A stretch of DNA of 64,000 nucleotides from Mimachlamys varia (taxonomy: Eukaryota > Mollusca > Bivalvia > Pectinida > Pectinidae): positions 32,239,001 through 32,303,000 of the forward strand of contig OX392538.1 of assembly GCA_947623455.1 (NCBI GenBank), read 5' to 3'. Position 1 is the first letter of the stretch. Every line of letters begins with the position of its first letter. The notes beneath the pieces were generated by a model. The model saw only the letters and a list, made by a program, of their open reading frames with translations, was not told the DNA's origin and made no database searches. The position numbers and the translations under genes were made by a program. Of the stretch, positions 45,657-60,863 are shown one piece after another.

Positions 45657-48600
45657 ACCTGAACTCCAACAGTCTATATCTCACCAGCCTAGCTCCGCTA
45701 GTGGTGATGGTTATCATCCACTAGAATAGACCTGAACTCCAACAGTCTAAATCTCACCAGCCTAGCTCAGCTAGTGGTGATGGTTATCATCCACTAGAAT
45801 AGACCAGTACTCTGATATGTATACAGCGAAACCCCAACGCTTAAACCCTGTTTACTCGAATACATCTCATTCGTCGAATAGTTTGGTTGGTCCTGACCGA
45901 GTTCATATATGTTCAACCAACCTTGTTTACTTGATAACGATGTATTTCTCGAACCTTTCATCAGGTCGAGTTAGTGGGATTTTACTGTATTAATATTTCC
46001 GCATAGCTGTAATAAGTGACATCCTGAACTAGTGCTAAAGCTTTGTATAACATGCTGTATAAAAGAAAGGGGAAGTGATATTTAGCCGTTTTCATGATTT
46101 AACGCTTCATATAAATGGGGAAAATAACCAATTAACTTATAATTATGCATGTAATATGGTTTTACGTCTTTGGGAAAAGACATTTGTCCCCTTTAAAATC
46201 TGTATCTTAATCATAATATATTGTAAATAACCAAACTCAGTGTCATGATCTCTGTATTGTGTATGTCAAAGTGAATTGACGGATCGAAAGTTTATTTCAT
46301 GCATTTTGCTTACTGGAAAATCATATTATCACTGAATGTTGACACCAAAAATACTTTCATTGTATAAAATATCACAGAAATTTTGTTTCTCTTGCCTGAG
46401 ATACATTTTTCATGTAGATAGTATTTAGCTCTGCATACAACTGCTTAATTATTTGTCATAATGGCCTCAAAACTTAATCACATATCTTCAATATCCTGAT
46501 GTTTAAGCATTAATCATCATATTTGGGCATTGACAGTAATATAGCTGGCACTATGTTGTGAATATTGTATTTTGAACTAATGTATTCATGTCAACTTTTT
46601 CAGTTCATTGTCAATATGCACTTTTGAAATCTTGATCATCTCCACAGAGAAACAGATTTATGCAATTAGCTGTTACAAGAAAGTTTTAAATCTCTCGTAT
46701 TTATGCTGGAACAGAGGCTAAAACAGTTGTAGCACTAAGCACTTATTTTTGTGTACTTTGATTGTTTAAAAGTTTTCAATCACTTTCCATTGATACCAAA
46801 GTTTTGTGGAAAGCCGAAACTTGTTTCTCTACCTGCTAGTAAATCATTATAGGCTTACATTATACTACCCAAGTATCATGAAGCTACTTCTGTGAAAATA
46901 CTGTAAATATATGATTTGGTGTACTCAATTTTTTGCAAATAATTGAATTCCAACAGATATTGAAGCAATTGACAAATTCACAGTACTTGTATACGGTAAT
47001 ACATAGAAATTGCAAATAACCCATTCATAATTCAGCAGAAATATTTCACTGCGAAAACCGCTAAAATAAGATATCCGTTAAAATATGAACGTTTACAGTA
47101 TTATCATAATGAAAAAAATATATTAATGAACCATTAAAAGAACGACATCTGTAAAATACTACCCCATTGGAAATAGTAATGCATGTTGTTGAGTGTGTGT
47201 TTTTGTGTACTTTTCGTTTTGTTTGCTCAAGTGGTTATGCAGTTTAGTTCAACCATTTTCTATGCTCAGTTTCGTATTTTCCTTGTGTTGAAAAAGCCGT
47301 TTTCAGCCCAAATAACAGATACAACCTAAATGTGATTAATATTTGAAATTGAAAATCTGACTATTAAGTTGTTGAGTTAGGGTGCAGGTCAGGCCCCAAT
47401 TTCATCAACATTCCTTAACTTAAGGAAACTCCTTAACTTAAAAACCTCCATAGGAAAGCATTTAAGAATTTAAGGAAAGTTTCTTAACTAAGGATTTCCC
47501 CCTTAAATTCTGTAATGCCTTCCTATGGAGATGTATAAGTTAAGGAGTTTCCTTAAGTTAAGGAACGTTGATGAAACCAGGGCCTGTGAAGTGGACAGTA
47601 GTGGACATTGTGATAACAATGTTTGCTGTTCAGTTTAGTCCATTGTCAATGAGTTTATGCTGTTGTCAAACACTATCATAGACTCTGAGGAACGTTCAAG
47701 TATAAAAGAGGGTTATTAAACCACTATCTCTAATTATCTTTAGGTTTTCAAGCCTGAAGTTTTTGTATGTTGTTCAATTTGATTGTTTGATTTTTTTTAA
47801 ATTCTTTTCATTTCAAATTTAACAATTTTTTTATGCGATTTAATTACTATCAACGTACTTATTTTGGCAAATTCAAAATTTAGCACATATTTGTTATTTC
47901 ATTTAAACAAATAAGCGCAATAATGAATTAGCAGATTCACAATAACTGCTGTAGAAAATAATATGCAGAAACTGTAATTAGCGCAATTATAACTAAGTCG
48001 AATTGTTCCAGCACAAAATCCCTGAAATAAGATTACCACTTAAATGTGTACATGTACAGTATAATGTGCTGCTTTTATAAAAATGAAAAGAAAATGAACA
48101 ATACTGCAAAATTTAGTCGCGTTTTACCTTAATTAACTGGTCTTTGCCTCTCCCTTTCATAACGATTCAGTCCATTTTCATGTTTTAACAGACAAGTTTA
48201 ACTCATTCGCCCCAGAAAGACACATTTGAACTCTTCCTATTCAAAGGATGGAATAGTTCATTATGTAATATCTGGGGTGAATGTCGTATGTAGTGTGTAT
48301 AGTGTAAATAAACATTAGTAGATCTACCTCACGACCTGCTGGGATTATGTAATCACTGGAGGGTAGAATCAAAGAACAACTGTAGGCATGCATGATTGAT
48401 ATACTCCAGTGAAATAATGTGAAACTGTTTTCTTTGGAATAAACAGTGGTTGGCCAAAAGTCTTTCTTTTTTCTTCTTTTGCTATATAGTCTTTGTATAA
48501 CAAATTTTTCAGTGAATTTTCCTGACTTTGTTTATGGACAGATAATTTCAGTGTGATGCCATTTCTCTTTATATTGCTACCAATTGAAAGCAACATTAAA

Positions 48601-51600
48601 ATGGGGTGTCAAAAATTTGATGTTATCAATAAATTATGACCTCTCTGGTCATACACATTTGAAAACAATGAAAATATTATGAAATGAACTTGGAAACAAT
48701 TCTCTTTAAGTGAAAAATTTCATAAAACTTCATGCATGCAAGGGAAAATTCATTGCAAAAAGTCTGAAAAACAACAAAAAACATATAGCAAAATTAAAAC
48801 ATTTGATAGACTTTTGCCACATAACTGTTTGTTGCATTCACAAAATTGTCCAAACTATGGTCTGTCCTGATTGGTCATTTATGAAGTTTTGTAATATCAA
48901 ATTAAATTAAGCCTCCAACATAGTGTTTGCTTTTTGTTGGCTGTTCAAAACTGCTTTTAGTAAAATATTCAATCAGGGCTTTATGATTAATGAAAGACAT
49001 AAATATACAGATATTTGCTGTATTCTGTTCTTAAAATAGTTTTTAAAACTGAAAGAGTGAATATATCTTTTTACATTTTCTCCAAATTAAATGAGAAGGA
49101 TGAATGTTAATTTAGGCAAAGATAGATTTTATTGTCAAAGGTTGAAATTTTCATTGTATAGATGCAAAAGTCGTCTTACATCAAATAATGAATTATTTTA
49201 TCTTATAGCACTTTCCATTTCACAGCTGTACATAAATGCTCTGTAATGCAAGTCTTCTTATGTTTGCTATATGTACAGTATATAAATATAAACCATTTGT
49301 ACAGAAAAGGGACTTTACATACCACAGTTATATCTCGAATATAATAGCACATTTTCACTTTTCCTCTATAATAATAATCGTACCTTTGTTTCACAGGATC
49401 TACTCAAAATATTTCAAATGAACTATTCCAATCTTTTAATTGGAAGAGTTCAAATTTGTCTTCAGGGGTGAATGAGTTAAAACTCCATCCTATATGATTG
49501 TATGGTAGACAAAGTGAAAAAAAATTGTGACATAATTTTCATGGTATAAGCTAACTCTTGGTGAATTGCTACTTGTTTGTTAGATCTAATAATCATTTAA
49601 GATATTTGGATCCCGTTATTTGAAAAAAAAATATCTTAAATAATAACCATGACGTAAGGAATGTAGTTCCATTCACTCCCTCACCCCCGAGGTTTCATTA
49701 TTAACTCTTCCAATCTCTGAATGGGAAGCGTTTAAATGTGTATTCAGGGGTGATTCAGTGAAACCATTAGATTTGAAATGTAATAATTTTGTGTAATAAC
49801 TCGATCACTTGTGTCACACCCGGTTAAGACTAAATGTAAGTGTTCCGTGATAGCTACTCAGTGGTAAGCTTCATTGTAAGCCTTGGTGTAAATATATGTT
49901 TATAAAAGAGTTTTATTTGTAAAGTATTTATTCTTCCATGATTCATGTTTGTAAATAAAATTTTAATGAACAATAACTTGATTATGACTTTGTTTCTGTC
50001 ATAAATATCTATAATTTACATGTAATTGCTTTGTCAAAATTTCAAGCTGAGAATATCCTGGCATGCAGAAAATGTCTGTCCATCCTTCTATCAGGTCCAG
50101 CCTGCTGTTGTACCGAACTGCATGATCTTATTAAATAATTTCTTTAAAATTCTAGTCTCCTACTGCACATGTTGTAACCATATGAAAAAAAGATATATCA
50201 CTAAGGCTAGGTGATTATATTTCGAAGAAATGTAGTACCCCTAGGGCAGAAAGGATGAAACCCAAGCAGATGCATATTTAAAGTTGCACACTTATTTACG
50301 CGGCCAGTCATTAAGATATTCTACCTCTTGAACTAATACATCTCTGTTGTTAAGTTCAGTGTTCATCACGTTGTGTAGTGACTGTAAGTGGAGAGATGAA
50401 TTGGATCATACTGCTTGTACTAGACCAATTTTCCTCTGGTCTCGACACCATATCTGCTGTGGAGTCCCAACGCCAGACACCTACCTGTCAAAATGTCTAA
50501 GTCTGGAGTCAGACCCATAGGAACCCACACCAGACATTCGGGCTATGCTAGCTTGTACTAGGATTTCCTCATGTGTTCAATCTCCTCAGTGAAAACGAAC
50601 TCGGTAATTCAGGTCATGGCATAAAAACAGTGGAGATCCCGACCATATGCTTAACCATTATATGAATCAATTAACTTCCGTTGCGTATCGAGGCATGGTG
50701 ACTTTCAACCCGTGGGATGTAGCTATTCTGTCCGATACTATGCCCAGTCATCCCCATGGATAAACAACTGACACTATTTTCACTTTCACTTTCATGAGTA
50801 ACTTACTTTTGCCGTGGTCGCAGCACAAGAAAATGAGCCAATCACGGCGTGTTTCATACGATTGTAGTCCCTACCGAAAATTTGTTCTGTCTAAGTACAG
50901 TGATTCTGAATAATTTAAATAGATAATTGTCGACATATTGTGCATTGAATGAAATGTATAGATATCTAACTTTACAAAAATATATACTTTTGATGGATTT
51001 TAATATATATGATGGCGGATTGATATGGGGTCAAAAGTCAGAGGGTGTTCGCGTCCCATTTTGCTGGTTTGACATGTTAATTTCCGGTTGTCAGAAGCAG
51101 ACGCCTGTAGCGAGCTAAAATGCACGAAACGAACTCCTGATAAATGTCATTTGAAGTCTTTGACATGTGTGTATCTGTGAATCCCGGCAGTTGTCACTGG
51201 TGTTGAACTTCAAATATTAAAGTCATTTGCTTGAAAGCTTAGTAATAACATATAGTAAATTGTTTAGTTGAAACGATACACTGGTTCCCGTCTCTATAAT
51301 AGTATATCAAACTATTAAAAAATAGAAAAAAAATAATTGCGATCGCTTGGATGTCTGATTCTATAGGTTTGACGCTTGGGGGAGATAACCTAGAAGTAAA
51401 ATTCAGTATAGAAATTGTTCTCAAATATTTATGGGCTGTTAGCCAGTCTTATTTAACGACACAGGAGAGTTCCGAAATTGCAAACCAGCATTAACAAACA
51501 ACCGTAAAATCAGTTGGCGCACACTTTCCCCGAATATAAGGGATTTAATGTATTACTTAAATGGAAACTGTAGTCAATGTAATGGACAGTGATGTGATGG

Positions 51601-52276
51601 AGAAGTTACGAAATATTTTTGAAAACATGTCAAGATAACTTTTCTAGAGATTTGGTGCCTTGCTTTAGGGACCTGACCGACTTTTCCTTTGATTTTTACT
51701 TAACATTTGCGAGTTGAAGCTTAATTTAAACAATGAACAAAGGGCAATTGGGATCTGGCGGCATACTGTAAGGAGAAGGTCACAGCGTTCTACGTTTAAG
51801 GCTGGTTTCCGACATCCATGTATCTGGACAAATTATGAATTACGTAAGATTTAAACGGGAAATTAGCGGGTTTTTTTTCCATTTGATTATTTTCTTAAAA
51901 GTAGTACACCATTTCCCTCATTCACGCGCATGCTTTAGAATTACTGACATTCGTATGCTTTGTGTTGAAATTTTAAAACGCAAAATATCTAAATTATTTT
52001 TTTTATTTTCATTTTAAAAAAAAATCAGATTTTTCACCAATACATCATAAGACATAAACAAACATACATACTATCACACCCTTACTTTCCTTCACAGAAT
52101 ATCTAAATTAGATATTAGATGCGGCGAAGCTAATGGGCGTACCATCTACGTTGTTTACTACAATCAATTTCTGTCATAGTATCAATAGATAGTTATGAAT
52201 GTCATTGGGCTTCGGATACTATCTTTTTATGCTTTACGTTTATTTGTGCCTGTGTTGTTTGCGCGCTTGTTCGTAA

Positions 52277-53504
52277 CTCAGCTTGGGCTGATGGTTATCA
52301 TCCTGCAGAATAGACCTAAACTCACACAGTCTATATCTCACCAGCCTAGCACAGCTTAGGGCTGATGATTACCATCTTGTAGAATAGACCTGAACTCCAA
52401 CACTCTATATCTCACCAGCCTAGCACAGCTTAGGGCTGATGATTACCATCTTGTAGAATAGACCTGTACTCCAACACTCTATATCTCACCAGCCTAGCTC
52501 AGCTTAGGGCTGATGATTACCATCTTGTAGAATAGACCTGTACTCCAACACTCTATATCTCACCAGCCTAGCTCAGCTTAGGGCTGATGATCACCATCTT
52601 GTAGAATAGACCTGAACTCCAACACTCTATATCTCACCAGCCTAGCTCAGCTTAGGGCTGATGATTACCATCTTGTAGAATAGACCTGAACTCCAACACT
52701 CTATATCTCACCAGCCTAACACAGCTTAGGGCTGATGATTACCACCTTGTAGAATAGACCTGAACTCCAACACTCTATATCTCACCAGCCTAGCACAGCT
52801 TAGGGCTGATGATTACCATCTTGTAGAATAGACCTGAACTCCAACACTCTATATCTCACCAGCCTAGCTCAGCTTAGGGCTGATGATTACCATCTTGTAG
52901 AATAGACCTGAACTCCAACACTCTATATCTCACCAGCCTAACACAGCTTAGGGCTGATGATTACCACCTTGTAGAATAGACCTGAACTCCAACACTCTAT
53001 ATCTCACCAGCCTAGCACAGCTTAGGGCTGATGATTACCATCTTGTAGAATAGACCTGAACTCCAACACTCTATATCTCACCAGCCTAGCTCAGCTTAGG
53101 GCTGATGATTACCATCTTGTAGAATAGACCTGAACTCCAACACTCTATATCTCACCAGCCTAGCACAGCTTAGGGCTGATGATTACCATCTTGTAGAATA
53201 GACCTGAACTCCAACACTCTATATCTCACCAGCCTAGCTCAGCTTAGCGCTGATGATTACCACCTTGTAGAATAGACCTGAACTCCAACACTCTATATCT
53301 CACCAGCCTAGCACAGCTTAGGGCTGATGATTACCATCTTGTAGAATAGACCTGAACTCCAACACTCTATATCTCACCAGCCTAGCTCAGCTTAGCGCTG
53401 ATGATTACCACCTTGTAGAATAGACCTGAACTCCAACACTCTATATCTCACCAGCCTAGCTCAGCTTGGGGCTGATGGTTACCATCCTCTAGAATAGACC
53501 TGAA
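52277..53504 (+). repeat. 74-bp minisatellite, unit 3 copy
   Basis: Same array as 21863-23090, offset 30,414 bp, with the same order of variant units as far as I read. Confidence 0.92.
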
Positions 53505-53815
53505 ATATAATTATTATTTTACATTTTAACTTAATATCTATAAAACTGCAAAAATATAAATCATTATAGCATAATAATTTTCTATGTAGATATATATATA
53601 CAGTATAACCTGTCTAAACCAGAAACCACTTGGATCAAACTTTTCGGCCGCCTTACACAGGTGGCCAATTTGTAAATGAATGATGTAAATGAAAGTGAAA
53701 AAGTGAGGATCGAATAGTAAGAATGCATTAGACATAATTTCGGATGAAACAGGGCCAGTTTTGACTGGTTATACTGTAGTACCCTATTATAGTAGTGTTT
53801 GTTTTTGTGTTACAG

Positions 53816-53882
53816 CTAACAAACCTGGAGTGGAAACCTCCAAACACAGGCGGGACCTTTATACAGACAGTTTGCGAGGAAG
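53816..53882 (+). pseudogene. Orphan ATG9 exon 14, unit 3 copy
   Basis: Same as 23402-23468, offset 30,414 bp. Confidence 0.87.
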
Positions 53883-55046
53883 GTAATAAATTCCTCTTAA
53901 TGTCATGCTTTTTTAAATCACTTACATAAAACATCCAGAAATTAGGTCATTTCCATTGATTTTAGATACAACTTGTAGAAAACATTGCATAGAAAATTAA
54001 AAAAAAATAGTTTTTTGAGAAAAAGTGATATCTCTATAGATTGAAACATCTTCATATGTACATTGAATAGCTGACTTTTAGTTATGGAGATTGAAAATGA
54101 ACTAGATTTTGTGGAAAAACATGTTTCTCTTAATGTCACATTCCTGTTAATGTCATGTTTTGTCTGACAAATACAACATGATACTAGAAATTGTTGGCTA
54201 ACAATTTGATGGGCTTTTCACCTATAATCTATATCAATTATCAAAAGATTTCAGTATCTGCCGGTCGTAAAAGCACTCGTCCCGACAATGGGAAAATCTC
54301 TCCTCCAGTTTCATATGTTCCGACAATCAGATGAGATTTGTTTAAACATGTCCCGATAATCAAGTGAGATATTTCTGCTACGATGTCTCGGTAATAACGT
54401 GTATAGATGTATTACAACAACAAAAAAAGAAGAAATTAAAAAAAAAATTCTGCTGAGTGTTCCGCCCAGGAATCGAACCCGGGTCTCCATCGTAATAAAC
54501 TATAGCTCTACTATTTGAGCCAAAGCGGCTAGTAATAATGCTCATCCGTTAATTCAGTGACACAGACCGTATTTTACACTATTAAGGACTCGCACAACTA
54601 AATCAGCCTATCACGGCGTGTTTGATACGTTTGTAGTCCCTAATGAAAATTTGTTCCGGCTAAGTACAGTGATTCTGAGTAATTTAAATAGGTAATTGTT
54701 GACATATTCTGCATTGAATGAAATCTATAGATATTTAACTTTACAAAAATGTATACTTTTGGTAGATTTTGATATGTGATGGCGGATTGATATGGGGTCA
54801 AATGTCAGAGGGTGTTGCCGTCCCATTTCACTGGTTTGACATGTAAATTTCCAGTTGTCCTAAGCAGACGCCTGTAGCGAGCTAATATGCCAGTAAATTC
54901 CTCATGAGTATTATGTTGTGTTCTCTCTATATGACCAGTATTGTGTTGATTTGTGTTACAGTAATGTCGCTTTCTTTGCGGGCTCTGTACTAGCTGTACT
55001 GGTGGTTCTCTCTATATGACCAGTATTGTGTTGATTTGTGTTACAG

Positions 55047-58000
55047 AAATGTCGCTTTCTTTGCGGGCTCTGTACTAGCTGTACTGGTGGTTCTGTCCGT
55101 GTATGACGAGGATGTCCTTAGTGTGGAGCATGTCCTCACCACCGTCTCATTAGCAGGTAAGTAGATACACTCAACACAATGTACTGTTTATAAACAGTAG
55201 CATATAGTTTGTTTCATGATCAGAAAATAATATAGAAGCATGAAACAGTTACTATGAATATGAAACTTTTTTATACTGGCCTGAAAATAGCTTAAATACA
55301 TAATTTCCAAAAAAAAAAAGAAAAGATTTTTGGTCAAGTGGTTAAGGTGTCTTATGTTCTGCTACCACTAGTGCTCCTCATCCTGGTCGCATGTTTTAGG
55401 CCGAAGTGGGGCAGTCGCCAGGCTATTAATGGTCATTGGTTTTACTCCGGGAACTCCAGCTTTCATCCAACAGATAAACCTTGTTTGTCCTTAAATGACC
55501 TTAGCTGTTAATCGAATATAAAACAACAACAAATCTAACTTTATTTACGATTTATTACAAATTCATGTTTTAACAGGTCTGGTTGTGACAGCCTGTCGGG
55601 TCCTGATCCCAGATGAGGTAAGTCCTGGATTATACAAGAAGTACCAGATGTAGATATTAAAGTATGTGATATGATTCAATTGACGCGTGAAAAAATGATA
55701 CATTATTTCTGATAAGTGTTATTTATCCCCTGAAACTGCAGATTTTATTTAGCTATATGCCTATAATTCAGTCCAAGGTGCGTTTGTTTATCGTGAAATA
55801 TTTCTGTGCCTCCTGTGCCAGTTCAACTGGTTGTGTGAATGCAGCCTTCGACTCCCCGATACATTGTATTGTAACAATGATTTCTCCCTAGCATATAGCA
55901 CAGGGGTACATTCGCACTACGGGTTGAACCAGCTGAACCAGTTGAACCTGCATCGAAAACACCAGGCACAAATTTGGACCGAGGCTGACCTCTGGAAAAT
56001 CTGGCACCTGTGGTTTGAGGGGTCCGGACAAACCTGGCCGAAACTAAATTGCTGACTATTGCTAATTTGTGTTCTTTATTTCTTAAACAATGTCATTCCA
56101 GATGAAGATGTAAAAATATGTTATATTAAGTGGACGTGTGAAATAACGGCATTTTATTATTAATATGTCATTGATTTCTGCTTCGAAACTGTGGATTTTT
56201 AGTTCTGTCTATGGTTTGGCCGAGTGCGTTCGTTTATCGTGGTTTATTTCTGTGCCTCATGTGCCTGTTCAACCTGTAGCACGAATGTACCCCAGTATAA
56301 CAATGATTTCTCCCTAGCATATAGTACAGTATAACAATAATTTCTCCCCAGCACATGGTATACTGTCCAGAGGTTCTGATGAGGAACATACTCTCCCACA
56401 TTCACTACATACCAGACTACTGGAAGGGGAACGCCCACACCTACAAAGTCCGCGATGAGTTTGCCATCCTCTTTCAGTACAAACTAGTAAGTAACATGAT
56501 GTAATCTTACGTTGTTTTCCTGTCATTTCAGCAAACCAATATTAACACCAAAATGTCACTTTTAATACTACATAGGTGTTTTTCAAAGGGTTCTTATTGT
56601 CACAAAATAATTTTTTGCATAAACACACCAATAAATTGATTAGGAAATCAATCTATCTTTAAGCTTACCATATATAGAAAAATATTCTATAGCCACTCAA
56701 ACTAAATTTCTCCGAAAATGACTTGCAAAAAGTAATTACTTCATGTTGCAAAAATAAGAAATTGTGGGGAAAAAGAAAAGACGTAAGCATATATTACAGA
56801 TACTACTTAAGATCTTCATGGAAGAGAAAATATTTGACATGTCAATTGTGTGTTATACACTACTAGACCATAGACCGAAATATTTGCTAATTTTGTAGTG
56901 TGTAGGTATACATTTTGTTCTTGTCAGTGGAAATATACATAGCTTGTATACGATTATTTACAGTATATCGAAGAAAGGTATGAACATATATGAACTCAAA
57001 AAAATTATCCAGTTAGTTGGTAAAAAGGGATAGAAAGAGAAAATAGACATGAAATTCCATCTTAAATAAATGCATACCTCGACTGACCATTTTGAAAAGA
57101 TTGAGGTAACAAAATTTCATCCAAATGACCACTGAAGTGCATGTACACAATGAGTTATGTACGAGTTGACAATGAAAATTGATTTTGATTTGGCTACGCT
57201 GTAATACGCTTCTGACAAAGTCAAGTCGTGAAAACATAACAACATGGGTGATAGTTTTCCGTTTTGTGATGGAGTTCTGTTTTTTTTACACCTGGATGGT
57301 CAATAAATTTATTTCCAGTTTTTCAGCTTTTTCTTATTTTGAATTATTTTCAGTTTTTCATTTATTTTTTACTTTCACCCAAGTTACAATACATGTATAA
57401 AAGTTTTTGTTTGTGTTACATGTATCTTCCCACAATCCATACTTTGCGAACTGGAAGAAATTGTTTAGAAATGACTGACTGCTTTTGCTTGGTTACAGTC
57501 CTACCTACTGGAAGAGCTGGTCAGTCCCTTGGTCACTCCGTTCATCCTGTGTCTGTCCCTCAGACACAAGTCGCTGGAGATCGTGGACTTCTTCCGTAAC
57601 TTTACAGTAACTGTGGTAGGAGTAGGGGATGTATGCTCCTTTGCTCAGATGGATGTGAGGAAACATGGCCACCCAGAGGTGAGTGGACACTCTCATACAA
57701 GTATTAAGGTAAACATAATATACAGAAATGAAGGATCCTCAACATCAAAAGTGGTTGTGTTCTTTTATTTCAGTTCAGGGATCGTCTACTTGTTTTGACC
57801 GCTAGATGGCCCTCATCAGCTCCTAGCTGTCAAAACGAGTAGAGAATTCCTATTGATCTTGAGGATCCTTTATTTTACAAATACAGACTTTGTTTGAGGG
57901 CAATCCATGGCTTTACGGACCTGACCAGGACAATATTCACCGAGGCCGAAGGCCGAGGTGAATATTGTCCAGTTCAGGTCCGTAAAACCATGGATTGCCC

Positions 58001-60863
58001 GAAACTAAAGTCTATATTTACTTTATTATATGACTTTGCTGATTTGTCTTTAAAAAAACAGAAACAGAAATAAATTTCAACAAATTTATCAACAACATTG
58101 AAAATTCATGTCAACAATAAAGAATAAGCCAAGGGAAATATTGTCAGAATCAGAATATTCTCAGAATCGCGTGTTATTTCACATTTCAGTTGTAATTAAT
58201 TGTTATATTTGAAAAATTATAGAATACAAACAATGCGGTAAATCGAACCGAGTAATTTGATTGGTCGAAAATATCTCAGGACTGATTACACAATATCTAT
58301 TTTTAGCAGAAGTTAATATAACATTCCGCGGACCTGGCGATACGTTATATTGACTTCTCGGTGATGCTGTGGGGTGTTTCAAAGGAAATATTTGATGTCA
58401 TGTGATCTCATTAGGACCAATGAGTAAAAGTGAGACATACCAGTCATATAATAATGCTATATATTATGTTTACCTCATGGTAAAGACCTCTACTACCATT
58501 TGGTATCCATCTATTGGAATATTGCCGCATGAGTGTTTGTTCTTTCACCTAACTAAGTTCTGAGGTAGTATTGATTGCAGGCACTCAAAGATGACGTAAC
58601 ACACACATATGCTGCACCTTTTAAATGTAGAAACAGATACAGTATGCCGAAAAAAATGAATTAAACTGCATCATACAGCTGTTTCATCCCTTCTGGGACT
58701 TGTCAGTGATTCTAGGGGCCAAAAGGTGGAAATGTAAAATGAGGGGGATCTCCCTCATTGGAGGTTTCAGAGGCTAACTCCTATGTGGGTGCAGGGTATA
58801 TATATGTGAGCCCCTACTCACTTTGTTTCTATTTGTTTACAAATCATGTTACATTGAATGTTGCTTTGTTTTACACAGTGGGCACACAAGGTGAATACCG
58901 ATGCCAACCAATACAACCAGGCAGAGGACGGCAAGACAGAGTTATCCCTCATGCACTTCCACGTAAGTATGGCACAGCATAAAACAGTCTCCTGACGTAC
59001 CCTTGCAACAAGGTTTCCCAGGGTATATAAAGATCTACCTGTATGTTTGTATTTCAACATTTTGCATTCCAAAACTAGGTCACTGTTACTTTACTATAAA
59101 CTTCAAAGTTCGAGTAGATTATAATTATACATTTTAACTTAATTTCTATAAAACTGCAAAAATATCATTCTTTATAGCATAACAATTTTTTACGTAGATA
59201 TATATACAGTATAACCTGTCTAAACCACAATCTTTTCGGCCGATTTACACAGGTGGCCAATTTGTAAATGAGTGATAAAGTGAAGATAAAAATGTGGGGA
59301 TCGAACAGTAAGGTTGCAATAGACATGGTTTCGGATGAAACAGGGACCAGGTTTAACTGGTTATACTGTAGTACCCTGTTATAGTAGTGTTTGTGTTTGT
59401 GTTACAGCTAACAAACCCGGAGTGGAAACCTCCAAACACAGGCGGGACCTTTATACAGACTGTCCGTGAGGAAGGTAGGTCATATAATAAAACAGTTATT
59501 GACCTTTGTTTTGGGTAAATATGAGGATTTACCAATCTTCGAAAAGATAATTTCCCTGCGGCCTGATAAATAATTGTATACTGTTTATAGAATAGCAAGG
59601 TCACAGTAGTTCAAGGGTAATTATGACCTCACAATGTTATGTATCCATAGTGTCACAATGTTTACCTAGCAACTATAAAAGTTTTAAAGGCTTCCTGATG
59701 ATGGCCGCCAAGCAGTCAACCACAATCTAGATCACAGTAAAGAAAATAACTATTCTTGGATGTTGATAAGACTTTTTATCTTCATATTATAATTACTATC
59801 TTTGTTTGAATCGATTGCTTCATATTAATTTTGTTTTCAGCCCAAAAAGAGATGTCGTCCTTGGGTACTGCTCAGTCTGAAATGCCTGGTGTGATACAGG
59901 GCATGTTTAACTCCCACCTCCCAAGTCTGGGCCTGCTTCCTAGTACACTCAACCAAGGAATGGGGGTAGGTCTAGTACATATATAATTATGCAAAAACAT
60001 ATTTATTTTTTGGTGCACTCATGTTTTAGAACAAATGATGAGTTGATTTTATCACAATACTGGCTGTAAAAAGCAAAAAATAGAAACTGTAATTAGTACA
60101 ATCATTATTCAGTAGAATGCATTCAGCACGAAAAATTGCTTAAATAAATTCTCTGCTAAAATATGTTCAGTTACATTGTGTGTAACGGGAAAAGGAATAG
60201 TGTTCTTGCACCAGGGATGGATCCCTTGATCACCAGACTCAAGGAAGTTTCTAGATTTTTCAGAAAAATAGGTTTGAAATTTCTGTTTTTCCTTTTCAGT
60301 ACAACAGTTTAGCATCAAGTATAGCCATGCAGAGTACCCTGTATTCTCCGACCACGGCATCAGCTGCCCCCACAGGAGCCCCCGGAGGCCACCACGGGGT
60401 ACACCACAGACTGAAGGGGGGTATATCCCAGATTGAGGGGCCCCTAGGGGCAGGGAACATCGGTATGTTGAGCAGCATGACCAGCTCTGGCAGTTTACAG
60501 GGAAGTGGTATAGGAATAGTCCCTCACAGTGCTCAGCCCCGTGTGGACGAGGGCACCTTGGAAATGATGTCACATGACATGAGCTTCAGTGCATTGTACT
60601 TACATGACCATCAGTTCAAGAGGTCGCGGGGTCAAAGTGGCGGGGAAAACCTTGATGACATTCGTGCCCGTGCCATGTGGCAACGACAGGACAGTAACCA
60701 GCCGACAACACATGTCCCGATGGTGCACATTCCGGAGACGCCACAAGAGGAGACCCATGGCGAGTCGATATCTCATGTACCAAGTACTGCTGGGGAGGAA
60801 GAACAGTCTATATCTCACCAGCCTAGCTCCGCTAGTGGTGATGGTTATCATCCACTAGAATAG
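55047..60863 (+). pseudogene. ATG9: ATG9 copy 4, 5'-truncated (exons 9-16)
   Basis: Exons: 55047-55156, 55577-55617, 56352-56486, 57499-57678, 58879-58962, 59408-59474, 59841-59965, 60300-60863. Same exon sequences as copies 2 and 3. Its 3' flank continues to the window edge. Confidence 0.85.

Larger units (their letters stand above)
43287..58493 (+). repeat. Tandem 15,207-bp unit 3
   Basis: Third full unit, landmark for landmark the same as units 1 and 2. I did not compare every base. Confidence 0.93.
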
